Assembly: GCF_016598595.1 (NCBI RefSeq)
Contig: NZ_CP066786.1
Location: 1,697,501 to 1,761,500, forward strand
Length of the DNA: 64,000 bases
Reading direction: 5' to 3'
Origin: Martelella lutilitoris
GTDB lineage: Bacteria > Pseudomonadota > Alphaproteobacteria > Rhizobiales > Rhizobiaceae
The notes under the pieces were generated by a model. It saw only the letters and a program-made list of their open reading frames with translations. It did not search any database and was not told the origin of the DNA. Both the position numbers and the translations under genes were made by a program. The stretch's first letter is position 1. Every line of letters begins with the position of its first letter. Of this stretch, positions 38,316-47,691 are shown in pieces.

Positions 38316-40199
38316 TTGACGACCGGGCAGGACGAAAAAAAGCAGCCGGCAGGGCTGGCAGCTTTGTCGGTTTCGGCGCTTGGCATCGTTTATGGCGATA
38401 TCGGCACCAGCCCGCTCTATGCCTTCCGCACGGCGCTCGGCAAGGCGACGCCGGACGAGACCTCCGTGCTCGGCATTCTGTCGATGATCGTCTGGTCGCT
38501 GGTGATCGTCGTTTCGCTCAAATACCTGTTGCTGGTCATGCGCGCCGACAATAACGGGGAGGGCGGGGTTCTGGCGCTTCTTGCCCTTCTCCAGCCCTGG
38601 CGCGGCGCTTCGCGCAGGGGCAAGGGCGCCTTGCTGGTGGTCGGCCTGTTCGGCGCGGCCCTTCTTTATGGCGACGGCATGATCACGCCGGCGATCTCCG
38701 TGTTGAGCGCGATAGAAGGCGTCGAGACGGTCGAGCCGACGATCGCCGGCTATATCGTCCCGATCACCATCTTGATCCTGCTCGGGCTTTTTGCGGTCCA
38801 ATGGCGTGGTACGGCCCGTGTCGCGGTCTTTTTCGGGCCGATCATGCTCGTCTGGTTCCTGACGATCGCTCTGCTTGGCCTTGCACAGATCATTCATCAC
38901 CCGGTTGTGCTGAAGGCGCTCAGCCCGGTCCATGCGGTGGAATTCGGCCTTGCAAGACCGGGCATGACGGCTGTCGTGATGGGCGCGGTGTTTCTCGCCG
39001 TCACCGGTTGCGAGGCGCTTTATGCCGATATGGGGCATTTCGGACGCCCGCCGATCAGGCTTGCCTGGTTTGCCTGCGTCTTTCCCTGCCTCGTCCTCAA
39101 TTATTTCGGGCAGGGCGCTCTGGTGCTGTCCGACAGCGCCCATGCGGGCGAGCCCTTTTATGGCCTGGCGCCCGGCTTTCTGCGCATTCCGCTGGTCCTG
39201 CTGGCAACGGTCGCGACCATCATCGCGTCCCAGGCCGTCATCTCCGGGGCCTTTTCCCTGACACGGCAGGCCGTGCAGCTCGGGCAGTTTCCCCGCGTCG
39301 AGATCCGCCAGACATCCGCGGAAGAGACCGGGCAGATCTATGTCCCCTCGATCAATCTGTTTCTGGCCATTTCCACCGTGGCGCTGGTGCTGGCCTTCCG
39401 CAGTTCGGAGAACCTGGCGGCGGCCTATGGCATCGCCGTCAGCACGACCATGGTGATTACTACCATTCTGCTCTACTTCGTGATGGTTTACCGGTGGAAG
39501 TGGAAAGCCCGCTTCGTCCTGCCGCTCATAATCTGTCTTGCCCTGATCGACCTGACCTTCCTGGTGTCCAACAGCCTGAAGATCATGGAGGGCGGCTGGC
39601 TACCGCTGGCGGTCGGGGGAGGGGTCTTCATTGTCATGCGCACCTGGGCGGCCGGTCGAGGCCGCCTCATCACCTATCTGAACCGGAAGGGGCAATTTCT
39701 GGATGCGTTTCTGGAAGAATTGCGCCACAAGGATGTCCCGCGGGTTCCGGGAACAGCGGTTTTCCTGACGGCATCGCTGCCGCACGTGCCGCCGGCGCTC
39801 CTGCATCAGTTCTGGCATCTGCCGGTGCTGCACGAGCGGATCATTCTCCTGCATGTCGAGAGCGAGGAGGTGCCGAAGGTGAACGCCCGCCAGCGGCTTG
39901 AAGTCAGGGATCTCGGGCAGAATTTCTCGGTGGTGCATGTGCATTACGGGTTCATGCAGTCGCCGAATATTCCGGTCGCGCTCAGGCTTCTCGGCGAGAC
40001 CGACGACAGCATCGATCTCGAGCATGTCACCTATTTCGTCGGGCATGAAACGATCATCCCGTCTCAGAACGCCTCCTTCCTGCGCCGTTGGCAGGAGAAG
40101 CTGTTTGCCGTGCTGAACCGCAACGCACTCAGGGCAACGGCTTTCTACAAACTGCCGCCTGAAAGGGTGGTCGAACTCGGCATGCAGATCGAAATCTGA
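38316..40199 (+). CDS. kup: Low-affinity potassium uptake protein Kup
   Basis: An inner-membrane H+/K+ symporter of 627 residues with the signature GIVYGDIGTSPLYAF near the N terminus, about twelve hydrophobic segments and a C-terminal cytoplasmic domain. I take the TTG at 38316 as start: GGGAGG lies seven bases before it and the length then matches the family (about 620-630). The frame extends upstream to 38223 without family similarity. It lies 135 bases after the lysyl-PG synthase gene. Kup is known to work at acidic pH, which fits a neighbour of an acid-response gene, though co-regulation is an inference. Confidence 0.95.
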   Translation: MTTGQDEKKQPAGLAALSVSALGIVYGDIGTSPLYAFRTALGKATPDETSVLGILSMIVWSLVIVVSLKYLLLVMRADNNGEGGVLALLALLQPWRGASRRGKGALLVVGLFGAALLYGDGMITPAISVLSAIEGVETVEPTIAGYIVPITILILLGLFAVQWRGTARVAVFFGPIMLVWFLTIALLGLAQIIHHPVVLKALSPVHAVEFGLARPGMTAVVMGAVFLAVTGCEALYADMGHFGRPPIRLAWFACVFPCLVLNYFGQGALVLSDSAHAGEPFYGLAPGFLRIPLVLLATVATIIASQAVISGAFSLTRQAVQLGQFPRVEIRQTSAEETGQIYVPSINLFLAISTVALVLAFRSSENLAAAYGIAVSTTMVITTILLYFVMVYRWKWKARFVLPLIICLALIDLTFLVSNSLKIMEGGWLPLAVGGGVFIVMRTWAAGRGRLITYLNRKGQFLDAFLEELRHKDVPRVPGTAVFLTASLPHVPPALLHQFWHLPVLHERIILLHVESEEVPKVNARQRLEVRDLGQNFSVVHVHYGFMQSPNIPVALRLLGETDDSIDLEHVTYFVGHETIIPSQNASFLRRWQEKLFAVLNRNALRATAFYKLPPERVVELGMQIEI

Positions 40200-40275
40200 T
40201 CACGCAACGCCGCTGCTTCGCCTTCCGCTTGGCCTTGTTTCACGCTGAGGATCGCATTGTGCCCATGCGTTGCAA

Positions 40276-40312
40276 CAGTCCCCCGGAAGACAAGAGAACC
40301 ACCGGGGGACTG
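40276..40312. terminator. Hairpin between convergent kup and dctM, probable bidirectional terminator
   Basis: CAGTCCCCCGG (40276-40286) and CCGGGGGACTG (40302-40312) form a perfect 11-base-pair stem with a 15-base loop, midway between two convergent stop codons. There is no clean U-run on either strand. Confidence 0.65.
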
Positions 40313-40323
40313 GTCGCAAAAGG

Positions 40324-41949
40324 TTACCGCGTCACGATTTCCGGCCCCATCAGCCAGTAGGGCAGTGCCGTTGAAATCGACGGCACGTAGGTGACCAGGA
40401 TGAGGAACACGAACAGCACCGCCACGAAGGGCGCTGCGGCCTTCACCACCTTGATCAGACTCATGCCCGTGATCCCCGATGTGACGAACAGATTGAGCCC
40501 GATCGGCGGGGTGATCATGCCGATCTCCATGTTGACCACCATGATGATGCCGAGATGGATGGGGTCGACGCCGAGTTCCATTGCGATCGGGAACACCACC
40601 GGCGCGACGATCAGCAGAAGGCCGGACGGCTCCATGAACTGGCCGCCGATCAGGAGCAGCACATTGACCGCGATCAGGAAGGTGAACCAGTTGAAGCCGG
40701 CGTCGATCATGACCGAGGTGATCGCCTGCGGAATGCGTTCCGCCGTCAGCACATGGGCAAAGAGCAGCGCATTGACGATGATGAACATCAGCATCACCGT
40801 GGTCTTGGCGGCGCTTACTGTCGTCTGGCGGGTATCGGGATGGGACAGGCAGAACGGCGTCCTGAGGATATTGGCCTTCAGGTTGCGATACCAGATCGGC
40901 ACGCCGGCCAAGAGATAGGCCGGCACCTGGCTCGCCCGCGCATTCTCCCCGCGCCAGAGCGTATAGGCAATGACGACGCCGATGGCGAGAACGACGCCGG
41001 CGATGACCCTTGATGTCAGGCTGGCCCATGCGGCCTCTATGCCATCGGTGGCGAAGAAGGCGAGGATCAGGAACACCAGCAGGAAGGAGACGCCATAGAC
41101 CGAGGCCAAAAAACCGGTTCTCGTACGCCGGCTGTCGGTTTCCTCGATCCAGCGCATCCCCTTGAGCGGCCCCATGTCGCGATAGATGTAGATCGACACC
41201 AGGAAAGCATAGACGGCGGCGACGGCGGCCGCTTCCGTCGGCGTGAAGACGCCGCCATAGATGCCGCCGAGAATGATGACGATCAGGAACAGCCCCCAGC
41301 CCGCATCCTTTCCGGCTTCGACGATCTCCAGAAAGCCCTTCCAGGGTTCTGCGGGCAGTTTCCTGATCCGCGCCATCACATAGATCGCCGCCATCAGCAT
41401 GAAGCCGGCGATCAGGCCCGGAATGATGCCCGCGAGGAACATGCGCCCGACGGACACATCGGTCGCCGCCGCATAAACCACCATGACGATCGATGGCGGG
41501 ATGAGAATGCCGAGCGTGCCGGCGTTGGCGATGATGCCAGCGGCAAATTCCTTCGAATAGCCGACCTGCCGCATGCCGGCGATGGCGATCGTGCCGATGG
41601 CGACGACGGTTGCCGGCGAAGACCCGGAAAGCGCCGCAAACAGCATGCACGACAGCACCGAGGCCATGGCGAGACCGCCGCGAAAATGGCCGACGCTGGC
41701 TATTGCAAACCGCACCAGCCGCTGCGCTACCCCGCCGGTTGACATGAAGGCGGAGGCGAGCACGAAAAAGGGGATGGCCAGAAGCGTATAGTTCTGTGAG
41801 GCGGTGAACAGCTGCAGCGCCACCGAGGACATGGAATCGCGCGAGAAAAACGCGATGAACAGAACCGATGACAGGCCGAGCGAAATGGCAACCGGCGCGC
41901 CGGCAAACAGAAGGCCGAAGACCAGCAGAAACAGAATGGCGATTTCCAT
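40324..41949 (-). CDS. dctM: TRAP transporter large permease, DctM type with central insertion
   Basis: A 541-residue inner-membrane permease. Family features include SGSSPATVVAIGTIAI, GTLGILIPPSIVMV and the late MITPPIGLNLFV. DctM proteins are usually about 430 residues. Here roughly 110-120 extra residues lie between the helix ending IYIYRDMGPL (near 260) and AKTTVMLMFI (near 387), including two extra hydrophobic stretches. The frame is uninterrupted, so this is a real variant. It follows dctQ after four bases and imports its substrate, probably a dicarboxylate or other organic acid, with the sodium or proton gradient. Confidence 0.94.
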   Translation of the reverse strand: MEIAILFLLVFGLLFAGAPVAISLGLSSVLFIAFFSRDSMSSVALQLFTASQNYTLLAIPFFVLASAFMSTGGVAQRLVRFAIASVGHFRGGLAMASVLSCMLFAALSGSSPATVVAIGTIAIAGMRQVGYSKEFAAGIIANAGTLGILIPPSIVMVVYAAATDVSVGRMFLAGIIPGLIAGFMLMAAIYVMARIRKLPAEPWKGFLEIVEAGKDAGWGLFLIVIILGGIYGGVFTPTEAAAVAAVYAFLVSIYIYRDMGPLKGMRWIEETDSRRTRTGFLASVYGVSFLLVFLILAFFATDGIEAAWASLTSRVIAGVVLAIGVVIAYTLWRGENARASQVPAYLLAGVPIWYRNLKANILRTPFCLSHPDTRQTTVSAAKTTVMLMFIIVNALLFAHVLTAERIPQAITSVMIDAGFNWFTFLIAVNVLLLIGGQFMEPSGLLLIVAPVVFPIAMELGVDPIHLGIIMVVNMEIGMITPPIGLNLFVTSGITGMSLIKVVKAAAPFVAVLFVFLILVTYVPSISTALPYWLMGPEIVTR

Positions 41950-41953
41950 GGGG

Positions 41954-42634
41954 CTAATCCTTCAGCACGTCTTTGTTTTCGGCCACCAGCTCTTCAGCCT
42001 CATGGCCGGCGATGACGAGTTCGCGCTCGCCGGTCCATATCTGGATAAAGGCCTCGACTGAACGGTAGGCGAGAAGGGCCAGTCCCACGGGCAGGATGAT
42101 GTAGGCGATCCAGCGCTGGACCCTGTCCTGCATGCCGAACCACTCCTGCATGAACATCGGGTAGTGCAAATCGTCGAGCCCGATCCCCGCCTTGAAGAAG
42201 CGATGCCAGTAGAACACAGCGCCGCCCTTGGAATGGGCGCCGAATATCTGCAGCCAGTCGGAGGACAAGAGGATGACCGCGTAAAGAAGCGCGGCAAGCG
42301 CCCCGAAAAGCGCGAAAACACGGAAGGCCCGGTGCGGCAGTGTGCGGATCAGCGCATCGACGCCGAGATGCAGGCCGGTCTTCAGGCCATAGCTCATGCC
42401 GAACAGGATCATCCAGGCAAACAGGATGCGCGTCAGTTCGAGCGCGCCGCCCCAGCCGCTGTTGAAGCCGTAACGCATGACGACCTGCGCAAACGAGATC
42501 ACGGTGATCGCCGCAAGCAGCGTCGCCAGCACGTTTTCCTCCAGCCGGGTGACGAGGGCGCGATGGCGCCGTTCGGCCAGATAAAGCAGAACAAGGATCA
42601 AAATCAGAGCAAAGTAAGGCCAGTAGGCGGCCAT
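41954..42634 (-). CDS. dctQ: TRAP transporter small permease, DctQ type
   Basis: A 226-residue membrane protein, longer than the usual 160-190 residues. Four hydrophobic helices are visible: near the N terminus, FAQVVMRYGFNSGWGGALEL leading into ILFAWMILFGMSYGLK, LFGALAALLYAVILLSS, and WIAYIILPVGLALLAY. A charged/aromatic insert of about 45 residues (from QIFGAHSKGG to GMQDRV) separates the last two. DctM also carries an insertion, so the two may have co-evolved. It lies between the dctP and dctM-like genes on the minus strand, 126 bases after dctP. Confidence 0.92.
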   Translation of the reverse strand: MAAYWPYFALILILVLLYLAERRHRALVTRLEENVLATLLAAITVISFAQVVMRYGFNSGWGGALELTRILFAWMILFGMSYGLKTGLHLGVDALIRTLPHRAFRVFALFGALAALLYAVILLSSDWLQIFGAHSKGGAVFYWHRFFKAGIGLDDLHYPMFMQEWFGMQDRVQRWIAYIILPVGLALLAYRSVEAFIQIWTGERELVIAGHEAEELVAENKDVLKD

Positions 42635-42665
42635 GGCAGGTCCCCTCTCGATGAATCAGGTGAAC

Positions 42666-42690
42666 TGCGGGCAGCGCGGTCGTGCCCGCA
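42666..42690 (-). other. Hairpin between dctP and dctQ genes
   Basis: TGCGGGCA (42666-42673) and TGCCCGCA (42683-42690) form a perfect eight-base-pair stem with a nine-base loop, in the 126-base gap after the binding-protein gene. No U-run follows, so mRNA stabilisation or partial attenuation is likely. Confidence 0.55.
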
Positions 42691-42760
42691 CTGCCCTCCT
42701 GTCCGCCGTTCGGCGCTTTTCAGCTGTTCCCGGCGACGAACCGGCGCACCCGGAATTGTT

Positions 42761-43768
42761 CTAGTTGTTGGATTCGACCGCCGCCTGGATGAGGTCGGCG
42801 CCGATGTCGCCTTCGAACTCGGCCCAGACCGGCTTCATCACATCCACCCAAGCCTGGCGCTGCTCGGGTGAGAGCACCCGCACCTCGCTGCCGGCGGCGA
42901 TGATGTTGGCGCGGTTTTCCTCTTCCGTCGCCGCGACCGAAGCGTTGGCCGCAGCCGTGACTTCCTCGACGATCTTGAGGAAGCGGTCGCGGAAATCCGG
43001 ATCGAGACCGTCAAGCCAGTCGGTCGAGGTGACCAGCAGATAGGCGAGAAGCTGGTGGTTGGTCTCGGTGATGCCGTCCTGAACCTCGAAGAATTTCTGG
43101 GTATAGATGTTCGACCAGGTATTTTCCTGCCCGTCGACAACGCCGGTCTGCAGCGCGCCGTAAACTTCCTTGAAGGCGAGCTTCTGGGCGGAGGCATCGA
43201 GCGCGTTGATCATCGCCACCGCCACATCCGAAGTCTGCACCCGGAATTTCAGCCCGGCCGCATCGCTCGGCATGATCAGCGGCTTGTTGGCCGAGAACTG
43301 CTTCAGGCCCGAGGACCAGTAGCCAAGCCCCATATAGCCCTTGTCTTCCATGGCCGAGAGCATGCCCTTGCCGGCATCGCTGGTGGTGAACTTTTCCACC
43401 GCATCGAGGCTGGAGAACAGGAAGGGCAGGTCGTAGAGCCGGTATTTCAGCGTATAGGCTTCGAATTTGGCAAGCGAGGGGGCCGCCAGCTGGACGTCGC
43501 CGAGCAGCAGCGCCTCAAGCACCTTGTCGTCGTCGAACAGCGTCGAGTTGGGGAAGACCTCCATGCAGGCTTCGCCGTCGAGCTCGCTATTGACGCGATC
43601 GGCCAGCATGCGCGCGGCATCGCCCTTCGGGTGACCCTGATCGGCGACCACATGGCTGAATTTGATCACCATCTCGTCGTCGCTGCAGGCCGGATCGGCG
43701 GCGGAAACGGCGGAGGCCGCGGCAAAAAGCGCTACGGCGGAAACGGCGGCAGTCAGAAATGTCTTCAT
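42761..43768 (-). CDS. dctP: TRAP transporter solute-binding protein, DctP type
   Basis: A 335-residue periplasmic receptor with a Sec signal peptide (MKTFLTAAVSAVALFAAASA, cleaved before the mature part). The mature part shows MVIKFSHVVADQGHPKG and the conserved Arg in LKFRVQTSDVAVAMINAL, which in this family forms a salt bridge with the ligand carboxylate. It therefore should bind an organic acid; C4-dicarboxylates are likely because DctB/DctD genes are adjacent. GGGAGGACG precedes the ATG. A sigma-54 promoter lies about 185 bases upstream. Confidence 0.95.
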   Translation of the reverse strand: MKTFLTAAVSAVALFAAASAVSAADPACSDDEMVIKFSHVVADQGHPKGDAARMLADRVNSELDGEACMEVFPNSTLFDDDKVLEALLLGDVQLAAPSLAKFEAYTLKYRLYDLPFLFSSLDAVEKFTTSDAGKGMLSAMEDKGYMGLGYWSSGLKQFSANKPLIMPSDAAGLKFRVQTSDVAVAMINALDASAQKLAFKEVYGALQTGVVDGQENTWSNIYTQKFFEVQDGITETNHQLLAYLLVTSTDWLDGLDPDFRDRFLKIVEEVTAAANASVAATEEENRANIIAAGSEVRVLSPEQRQAWVDVMKPVWAEFEGDIGADLIQAAVESNN

Positions 43769-43952
43769 GGTTTACGTCCTCCCGTTAAACCCAAATCGTG
43801 TCGGATGGGGCTTTCGCCCCGGCAGGCCGCCATCGTATTGGTCGAACGCGGCCAGCACCTGGTTTCACGGCAGCGGCAATCTCAAGCGCCAACTGGGTTG
43901 ATCTGGAAATCCTCCCGCGACGTCCCTCTCCGCCGCTGCCGATATTCTAACA

Positions 43953-43967
43953 GCAAGCAGCGTGCCA
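43953..43967 (-). promoter_or_regulatory. Sigma-54 (RpoN) promoter of the dctPQM operon
   Basis: On the minus strand the sequence reads TGGCAC-GCTGC-TTGC, a full match to the -24/-12 consensus with correct five-base spacing. It lies about 185 bases before the dctP start and downstream of two inverted repeats. The neighbouring DctD protein carries the GAFTGA loop needed to activate RpoN promoters. Confidence 0.92.
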
Positions 43968-44048
43968 GTTCTTGCCAAACGTCAATAATGGCTTTGAAAC
44001 AGTGGCTTAACGATTTTCAGATTTTCGGGAGAAGAGCATGGCGGCGCA

Positions 44049-44070
44049 AATGTGTCGGCAATGACACATT
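44049..44070. promoter_or_regulatory. DctD activator site 1 (perfect inverted repeat)
   Basis: AATGTGTC-GGCAAT-GACACATT is an 8-6-8 perfect inverted repeat about 90 bases upstream of the -24 element, a typical place for an enhancer-binding protein such as DctD. Confidence 0.8.
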
Positions 44071-44082
44071 GTCTGGCGCCCA

Positions 44083-44104
44083 AATGGGTAGGAAACGACA
44101 CATT
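44083..44104. promoter_or_regulatory. DctD activator site 2 (imperfect inverted repeat)
   Basis: AATGGGTA-GGAAAC-GACACATT has the same 8-6-8 geometry and an identical right half as site 1, with a weaker left half. The two centres are 34 bases apart, close to three helical turns. It lies eight bases after the dctD stop. Confidence 0.72.
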
Positions 44105-44111
44105 GCGAAGA

Positions 44112-45479
44112 TCACTCGGCATCGTCGACATAGTCTATCCTGAGCCGCTTCATCTTCTCATAGAGCCCCTTCCGGGAGATTTGCAGCGCCTCATAGGTGG
44201 GCTTTAGCGCGCCGTCGTGGCGAGCAAGCTCGCTGGCGATCACCTGTCGCTCGAAAGCCCGCATCTGGTCGGCAAGCGGCAGGCCTGCCGAGGGTGTGAT
44301 GGCGGCTTCGTTCGGTTCGCTATTGTCGAACCCGCGCCAGAGGCCAAGCACGAAACGGTCGGCATAGTTTCTCAGTTCGCGGACATTGCCGGGCCAGTCA
44401 TGCGCCATCAGTTCGGCCTGCAGAAGCGGTGAAATCTCCGGTATCTCCCGGCGAAACCGCGCCCGCGCATCCCGAGCCAGGAAAAAGAACAGCAGAGGGA
44501 TATCGTCCCTGCGTTCCTTAAGCGACGGAATATCGAGGGTGACGACGTTCAGCCGATAGTAGAGATCGGCCCGGAAACGCCCGGCATCGCTTTCAAGCTT
44601 GAGGTCCGATTTCGACGCCGCGACGATCCGGATATCGAGCGCGATCTGCTTGTTGGAGCCGAGCCGCTCGACGGTCCGGGTTTCGATGGCGCGCAGGATC
44701 TTGGCCTGAAGGTCGAGCGGCATGGACTCGATCTCATCGAGAAACACGGTGCCGCCATCGGCATGTTCGAGCTTGCCGATCCGTTGTTTGCTCGCGCCGG
44801 TGAAAGCGCCCGCCTCATGGCCGAAAAGCTCTGCCTCGATCATATCGGCCGGCACGGCCGCGCAGTTGATCGCAACGAAATTGCCTTTCGCTCTCGCGCC
44901 GGTTTCGTGCAGTGCGCGGGCGACGACTTCCTTGCCGGCGCCGGTTTCGCCGCGCACCAGCACATCGACATCGGTGTCGGCAAGCATGGCGATCTGCTCG
45001 CGCAGCCTGACGATCCCCTCCGTCCGCCCCACCAGCCGGAGCGACAGCGCGTCATGACCGTCAAGCTCCGAGCGCAGCGTGCGGTTTTCAAGCACAAGGC
45101 GCCGCTTCTCAAGCGCGCGGTCGATGACGGTGTAGAGGCGTGAGGCCTGGAATGGCTTCTCGATGAAATCATAAGCGCCGGCGCGCATCGCGTCGACGGC
45201 CATCTGCACGTCGCCATGCCCGGTGATCAGGATTACCGGAAAGGTTGGATCGATCGAAAGCGCCGATTTCAGGAGCGCCATGCCGTCCATGCCCGGCATG
45301 CGGATATCGGTAACGAGCACGGCATAGGCCTCATGGGTAATGCGCTCCAGCGCGGGTGCGGCACTGTCATGCACGGCCACATTGACGCCCTCGAGCTCCA
45401 GCCCCTGCGCCAGCGCGTGGCGCAGATCGTCATCATCATCGACCAGATAAACGAGCGGTGTTGCCGTCTGCATTGCCAT
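44112..45479 (-). CDS. dctD: Sigma-54-dependent response regulator, DctD type
   Basis: A 455-residue activator with three domains. The receiver has phospho-acceptor Asp58 in LVTDIRMPG. The AAA+ domain has Walker A GETGAGKE (177-184), the RpoN-contact loop GAFTGA (224-229) and Walker B GGTVFLDEIES. A Fis-type HTH lies at the C terminus (YEALQISRKGLYEKMKRL). Phosphorylated by the sensor encoded next to it, it should activate the RpoN promoter of dctPQM just downstream. It starts 18 bases after the sensor gene ends. Confidence 0.95.
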   Translation of the reverse strand: MAMQTATPLVYLVDDDDDLRHALAQGLELEGVNVAVHDSAAPALERITHEAYAVLVTDIRMPGMDGMALLKSALSIDPTFPVILITGHGDVQMAVDAMRAGAYDFIEKPFQASRLYTVIDRALEKRRLVLENRTLRSELDGHDALSLRLVGRTEGIVRLREQIAMLADTDVDVLVRGETGAGKEVVARALHETGARAKGNFVAINCAAVPADMIEAELFGHEAGAFTGASKQRIGKLEHADGGTVFLDEIESMPLDLQAKILRAIETRTVERLGSNKQIALDIRIVAASKSDLKLESDAGRFRADLYYRLNVVTLDIPSLKERRDDIPLLFFFLARDARARFRREIPEISPLLQAELMAHDWPGNVRELRNYADRFVLGLWRGFDNSEPNEAAITPSAGLPLADQMRAFERQVIASELARHDGALKPTYEALQISRKGLYEKMKRLRIDYVDDAE

Positions 45480-45496
45480 GACCTGTCGAAATCTCC

Positions 45497-47224
45497 CTAG
45501 TCTGTCTTCGCCGCCTTCAGCCGCAATTCGAAGACCGCGCCGCCCTCGGCCCGCAAAAGCGTAACACTGCCACCGAAATCCTGCATGATGTTATAGACGA
45601 TAGATAGTCCCAGGCCGCTCCCCTGTCCGGTACGGGTGGTGAAGAACGGCTCGAACACCTCGCCCGCCAGTTCCGGCGCGATGCCAGGGCCGTTGTCGCG
45701 GACATGCAGAAAGATCTCGTCGCCGGCGCTTTTCAGCTCCACGGCAATGCGCCCGTCCGCGCGCCCCTCGAGCGCGTCGATTGCATTGCCGAAGAGGTTG
45801 ACGAACACCTGCGACAGCCGGATCCGCCCAGCCTCCACCATCACGCCATCGAGCGCCGGATCGACAGCGATTGCGACCCCGGCCCGTTCCGCCTTCGGCC
45901 GGATCAGGATCAGCGCCTCGTGCAGCGCTGCCTGCACCGCCACGCGCTGCAGCTTTGTCTCGGGCTTGCGCGAAAACGACAACAGTGTGCCAGAAAGCTC
46001 GGAGATGCGGGCGACCATGGCCGTGATGCGGTCCAGATTGCCGGCGGCGAGCTCCTGCCTGCCCAGCGCCAGCGCTTTCCGGGTATTGCCTGCATAGGTC
46101 TCGATCGCGGCCAGCGGCTGGTTGATCTCGTGACTGAGTGCCGCCGCCATCTGGCCGACGCCGGCGAGCTTGGCGGCCTGGATCAGTTCGTGCTGAACGC
46201 GTTTCAATTCCCGTTCTGCCTCGATCCGTTCCTCGATTTCGTGCGACAGGTTGCGGTTTGCCCGGCTGAGCTCCTTCGTCCGGTCGCGCACGGCGCGTTC
46301 GAGACGCAGGGCCGCGGCCCGTTCTCGCCGCCGCAGCAGGATACGATCCTCGATCCGGCCGATCACGAAAAAAACGATCACGCCCACAAGCAGAAAGATC
46401 AGCAGCGAAAAGCCGATGGTCGCGGACTGTGCGGAAACAATACGGCTGCGATTGCCCAGGACATGAAGCTGCCAGCCCATCAGCGGCAGGTCACGCATGA
46501 TATCGATATGCGTGGTGTGACCGCCCGTGCCGAACTTGGCATCGATCTCCGACACAGGTTTCAGCAGCCAGTCCTGGCGGTTGGAGAGGAAGACGATGCC
46601 GTCGCTGTCCGCCACGAAAATCGGATCGGCAGAAAGCGCCCAGGTGCGCTCCACCGCATCGAACCCGACATAGACGGCGACCACGCCGCGCAACTGCCCG
46701 TTCCGGCGGACGCCCGCCCCGAAGGCATAAACGCGGCTTTTGCCCTTGATGAGGGCTGTGGTGCGGCCGAGCCGGTTTTCGTTCGCCGCTCTTAAAAGCT
46801 CCGCGCGGCCGGCCGGCTCGTCCCCGAAGATATCCCGCGCCGCAGCCAGCAGCTTGCCGTCGGCGGCAAAGAAGGCCACATCCCGCGCGCCGGAAAGGCC
46901 GGCGATTTCTTCCGCAAGCGAACGCGCCCTTCTCTGAATGGAAACCTCGGAGGCGAGGCTTGAAAACAGCAGCGCGACTTCATCCTGCCGCGCAAGAAGG
47001 GGCGGAACGAGCCGGTATTTTTCCAGCACGCCGTTGAGGACCTCCGCCTGAACGGCCAGCGTTTCGGCGGCCTGGCGCTGGACATAGCCGCGAGAACGAT
47101 CGGTGGCCACTTTCCACGCGGCAGCGGTCCCGGCCAGTGTCAGCAAAAGCAAAACGAAGGCCGCGCCTGCGCGCAATCTGAAGAAACGCGACCGAACCGC
47201 ACTGCCGGTATGCCAGCTATCCAT
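45497..47224 (-). CDS. dctB: Sensor histidine kinase, DctB type
   Basis: A 575-residue membrane kinase. The first hydrophobic segment (about 18-37) and a second (about 275-300) enclose a periplasmic sensor domain of roughly 240 residues that resembles the tandem Cache/PDC fold of DctB. Then follow a coiled-coil region, the H-box ALSHEINQPLAA with phospho-accepting His365, and the ATPase domain with VFVNLFGNAIDAL and GQGSGLGLSIVYN. It presumably senses the transported organic acid and phosphorylates DctD. GAGGGAG precedes the ATG. Confidence 0.95.
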   Translation of the reverse strand: MDSWHTGSAVRSRFFRLRAGAAFVLLLLTLAGTAAAWKVATDRSRGYVQRQAAETLAVQAEVLNGVLEKYRLVPPLLARQDEVALLFSSLASEVSIQRRARSLAEEIAGLSGARDVAFFAADGKLLAAARDIFGDEPAGRAELLRAANENRLGRTTALIKGKSRVYAFGAGVRRNGQLRGVVAVYVGFDAVERTWALSADPIFVADSDGIVFLSNRQDWLLKPVSEIDAKFGTGGHTTHIDIMRDLPLMGWQLHVLGNRSRIVSAQSATIGFSLLIFLLVGVIVFFVIGRIEDRILLRRRERAAALRLERAVRDRTKELSRANRNLSHEIEERIEAERELKRVQHELIQAAKLAGVGQMAAALSHEINQPLAAIETYAGNTRKALALGRQELAAGNLDRITAMVARISELSGTLLSFSRKPETKLQRVAVQAALHEALILIRPKAERAGVAIAVDPALDGVMVEAGRIRLSQVFVNLFGNAIDALEGRADGRIAVELKSAGDEIFLHVRDNGPGIAPELAGEVFEPFFTTRTGQGSGLGLSIVYNIMQDFGGSVTLLRAEGGAVFELRLKAAKTD

Positions 47225-47691
47225 TCCACTCCCTCACGAGAAATGCCCTGCCGGATCGGCAAGAGGAACATCTCGCACCCTCACCATAGCCGCAACGGGT
47301 GTCGCTCTCCAACCGATTAGGCAGATCGGAAAAGGCCATCCGGCCCGGCTCCCGGGGATCGGACTATCCCGGACAAAGAGGCGCGTGGATCCACCTTTGG
47401 CGAGCGGCCGCTATCCCGGCTTCGCGCAAAGAAGCTGACCGTCAGGAAACGGCCGCATTCGTGTTGCCCCGCCGGGGCAGGCTTGTGTCCGGGCAGTGGA
47501 ATTCTCACGCTGATGAGCGACATCACGACGGAGCCCTTGGTGCGAATGCCCTTATGCCAAGGCGGCGCCCGCTGCACTCCATCTGTTACCCGGCGTCCTT
47601 GAAGTGCCCGGGGACCGCAAACAAGACCCGTCCGAGACACGTTGTCCGTGGCTCCGGGCCCCGTCTCGTCGAAGCTATAGCAGCCGGTTCG
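47225..47691. other. 467-base region without a recognisable gene
   Basis: The stretch lies between the 3' end of the P-loop kinase gene and the 5' end of dctB, both minus strand. Several open frames of up to 144 codons cross it, but none has family features, a good ribosome-binding site or typical protein composition. It should contain the dctBD promoter; I cannot place it. A short palindrome TGCCCCG-C-CGGGGCA lies at about 47464-47478. Confidence 0.4.
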
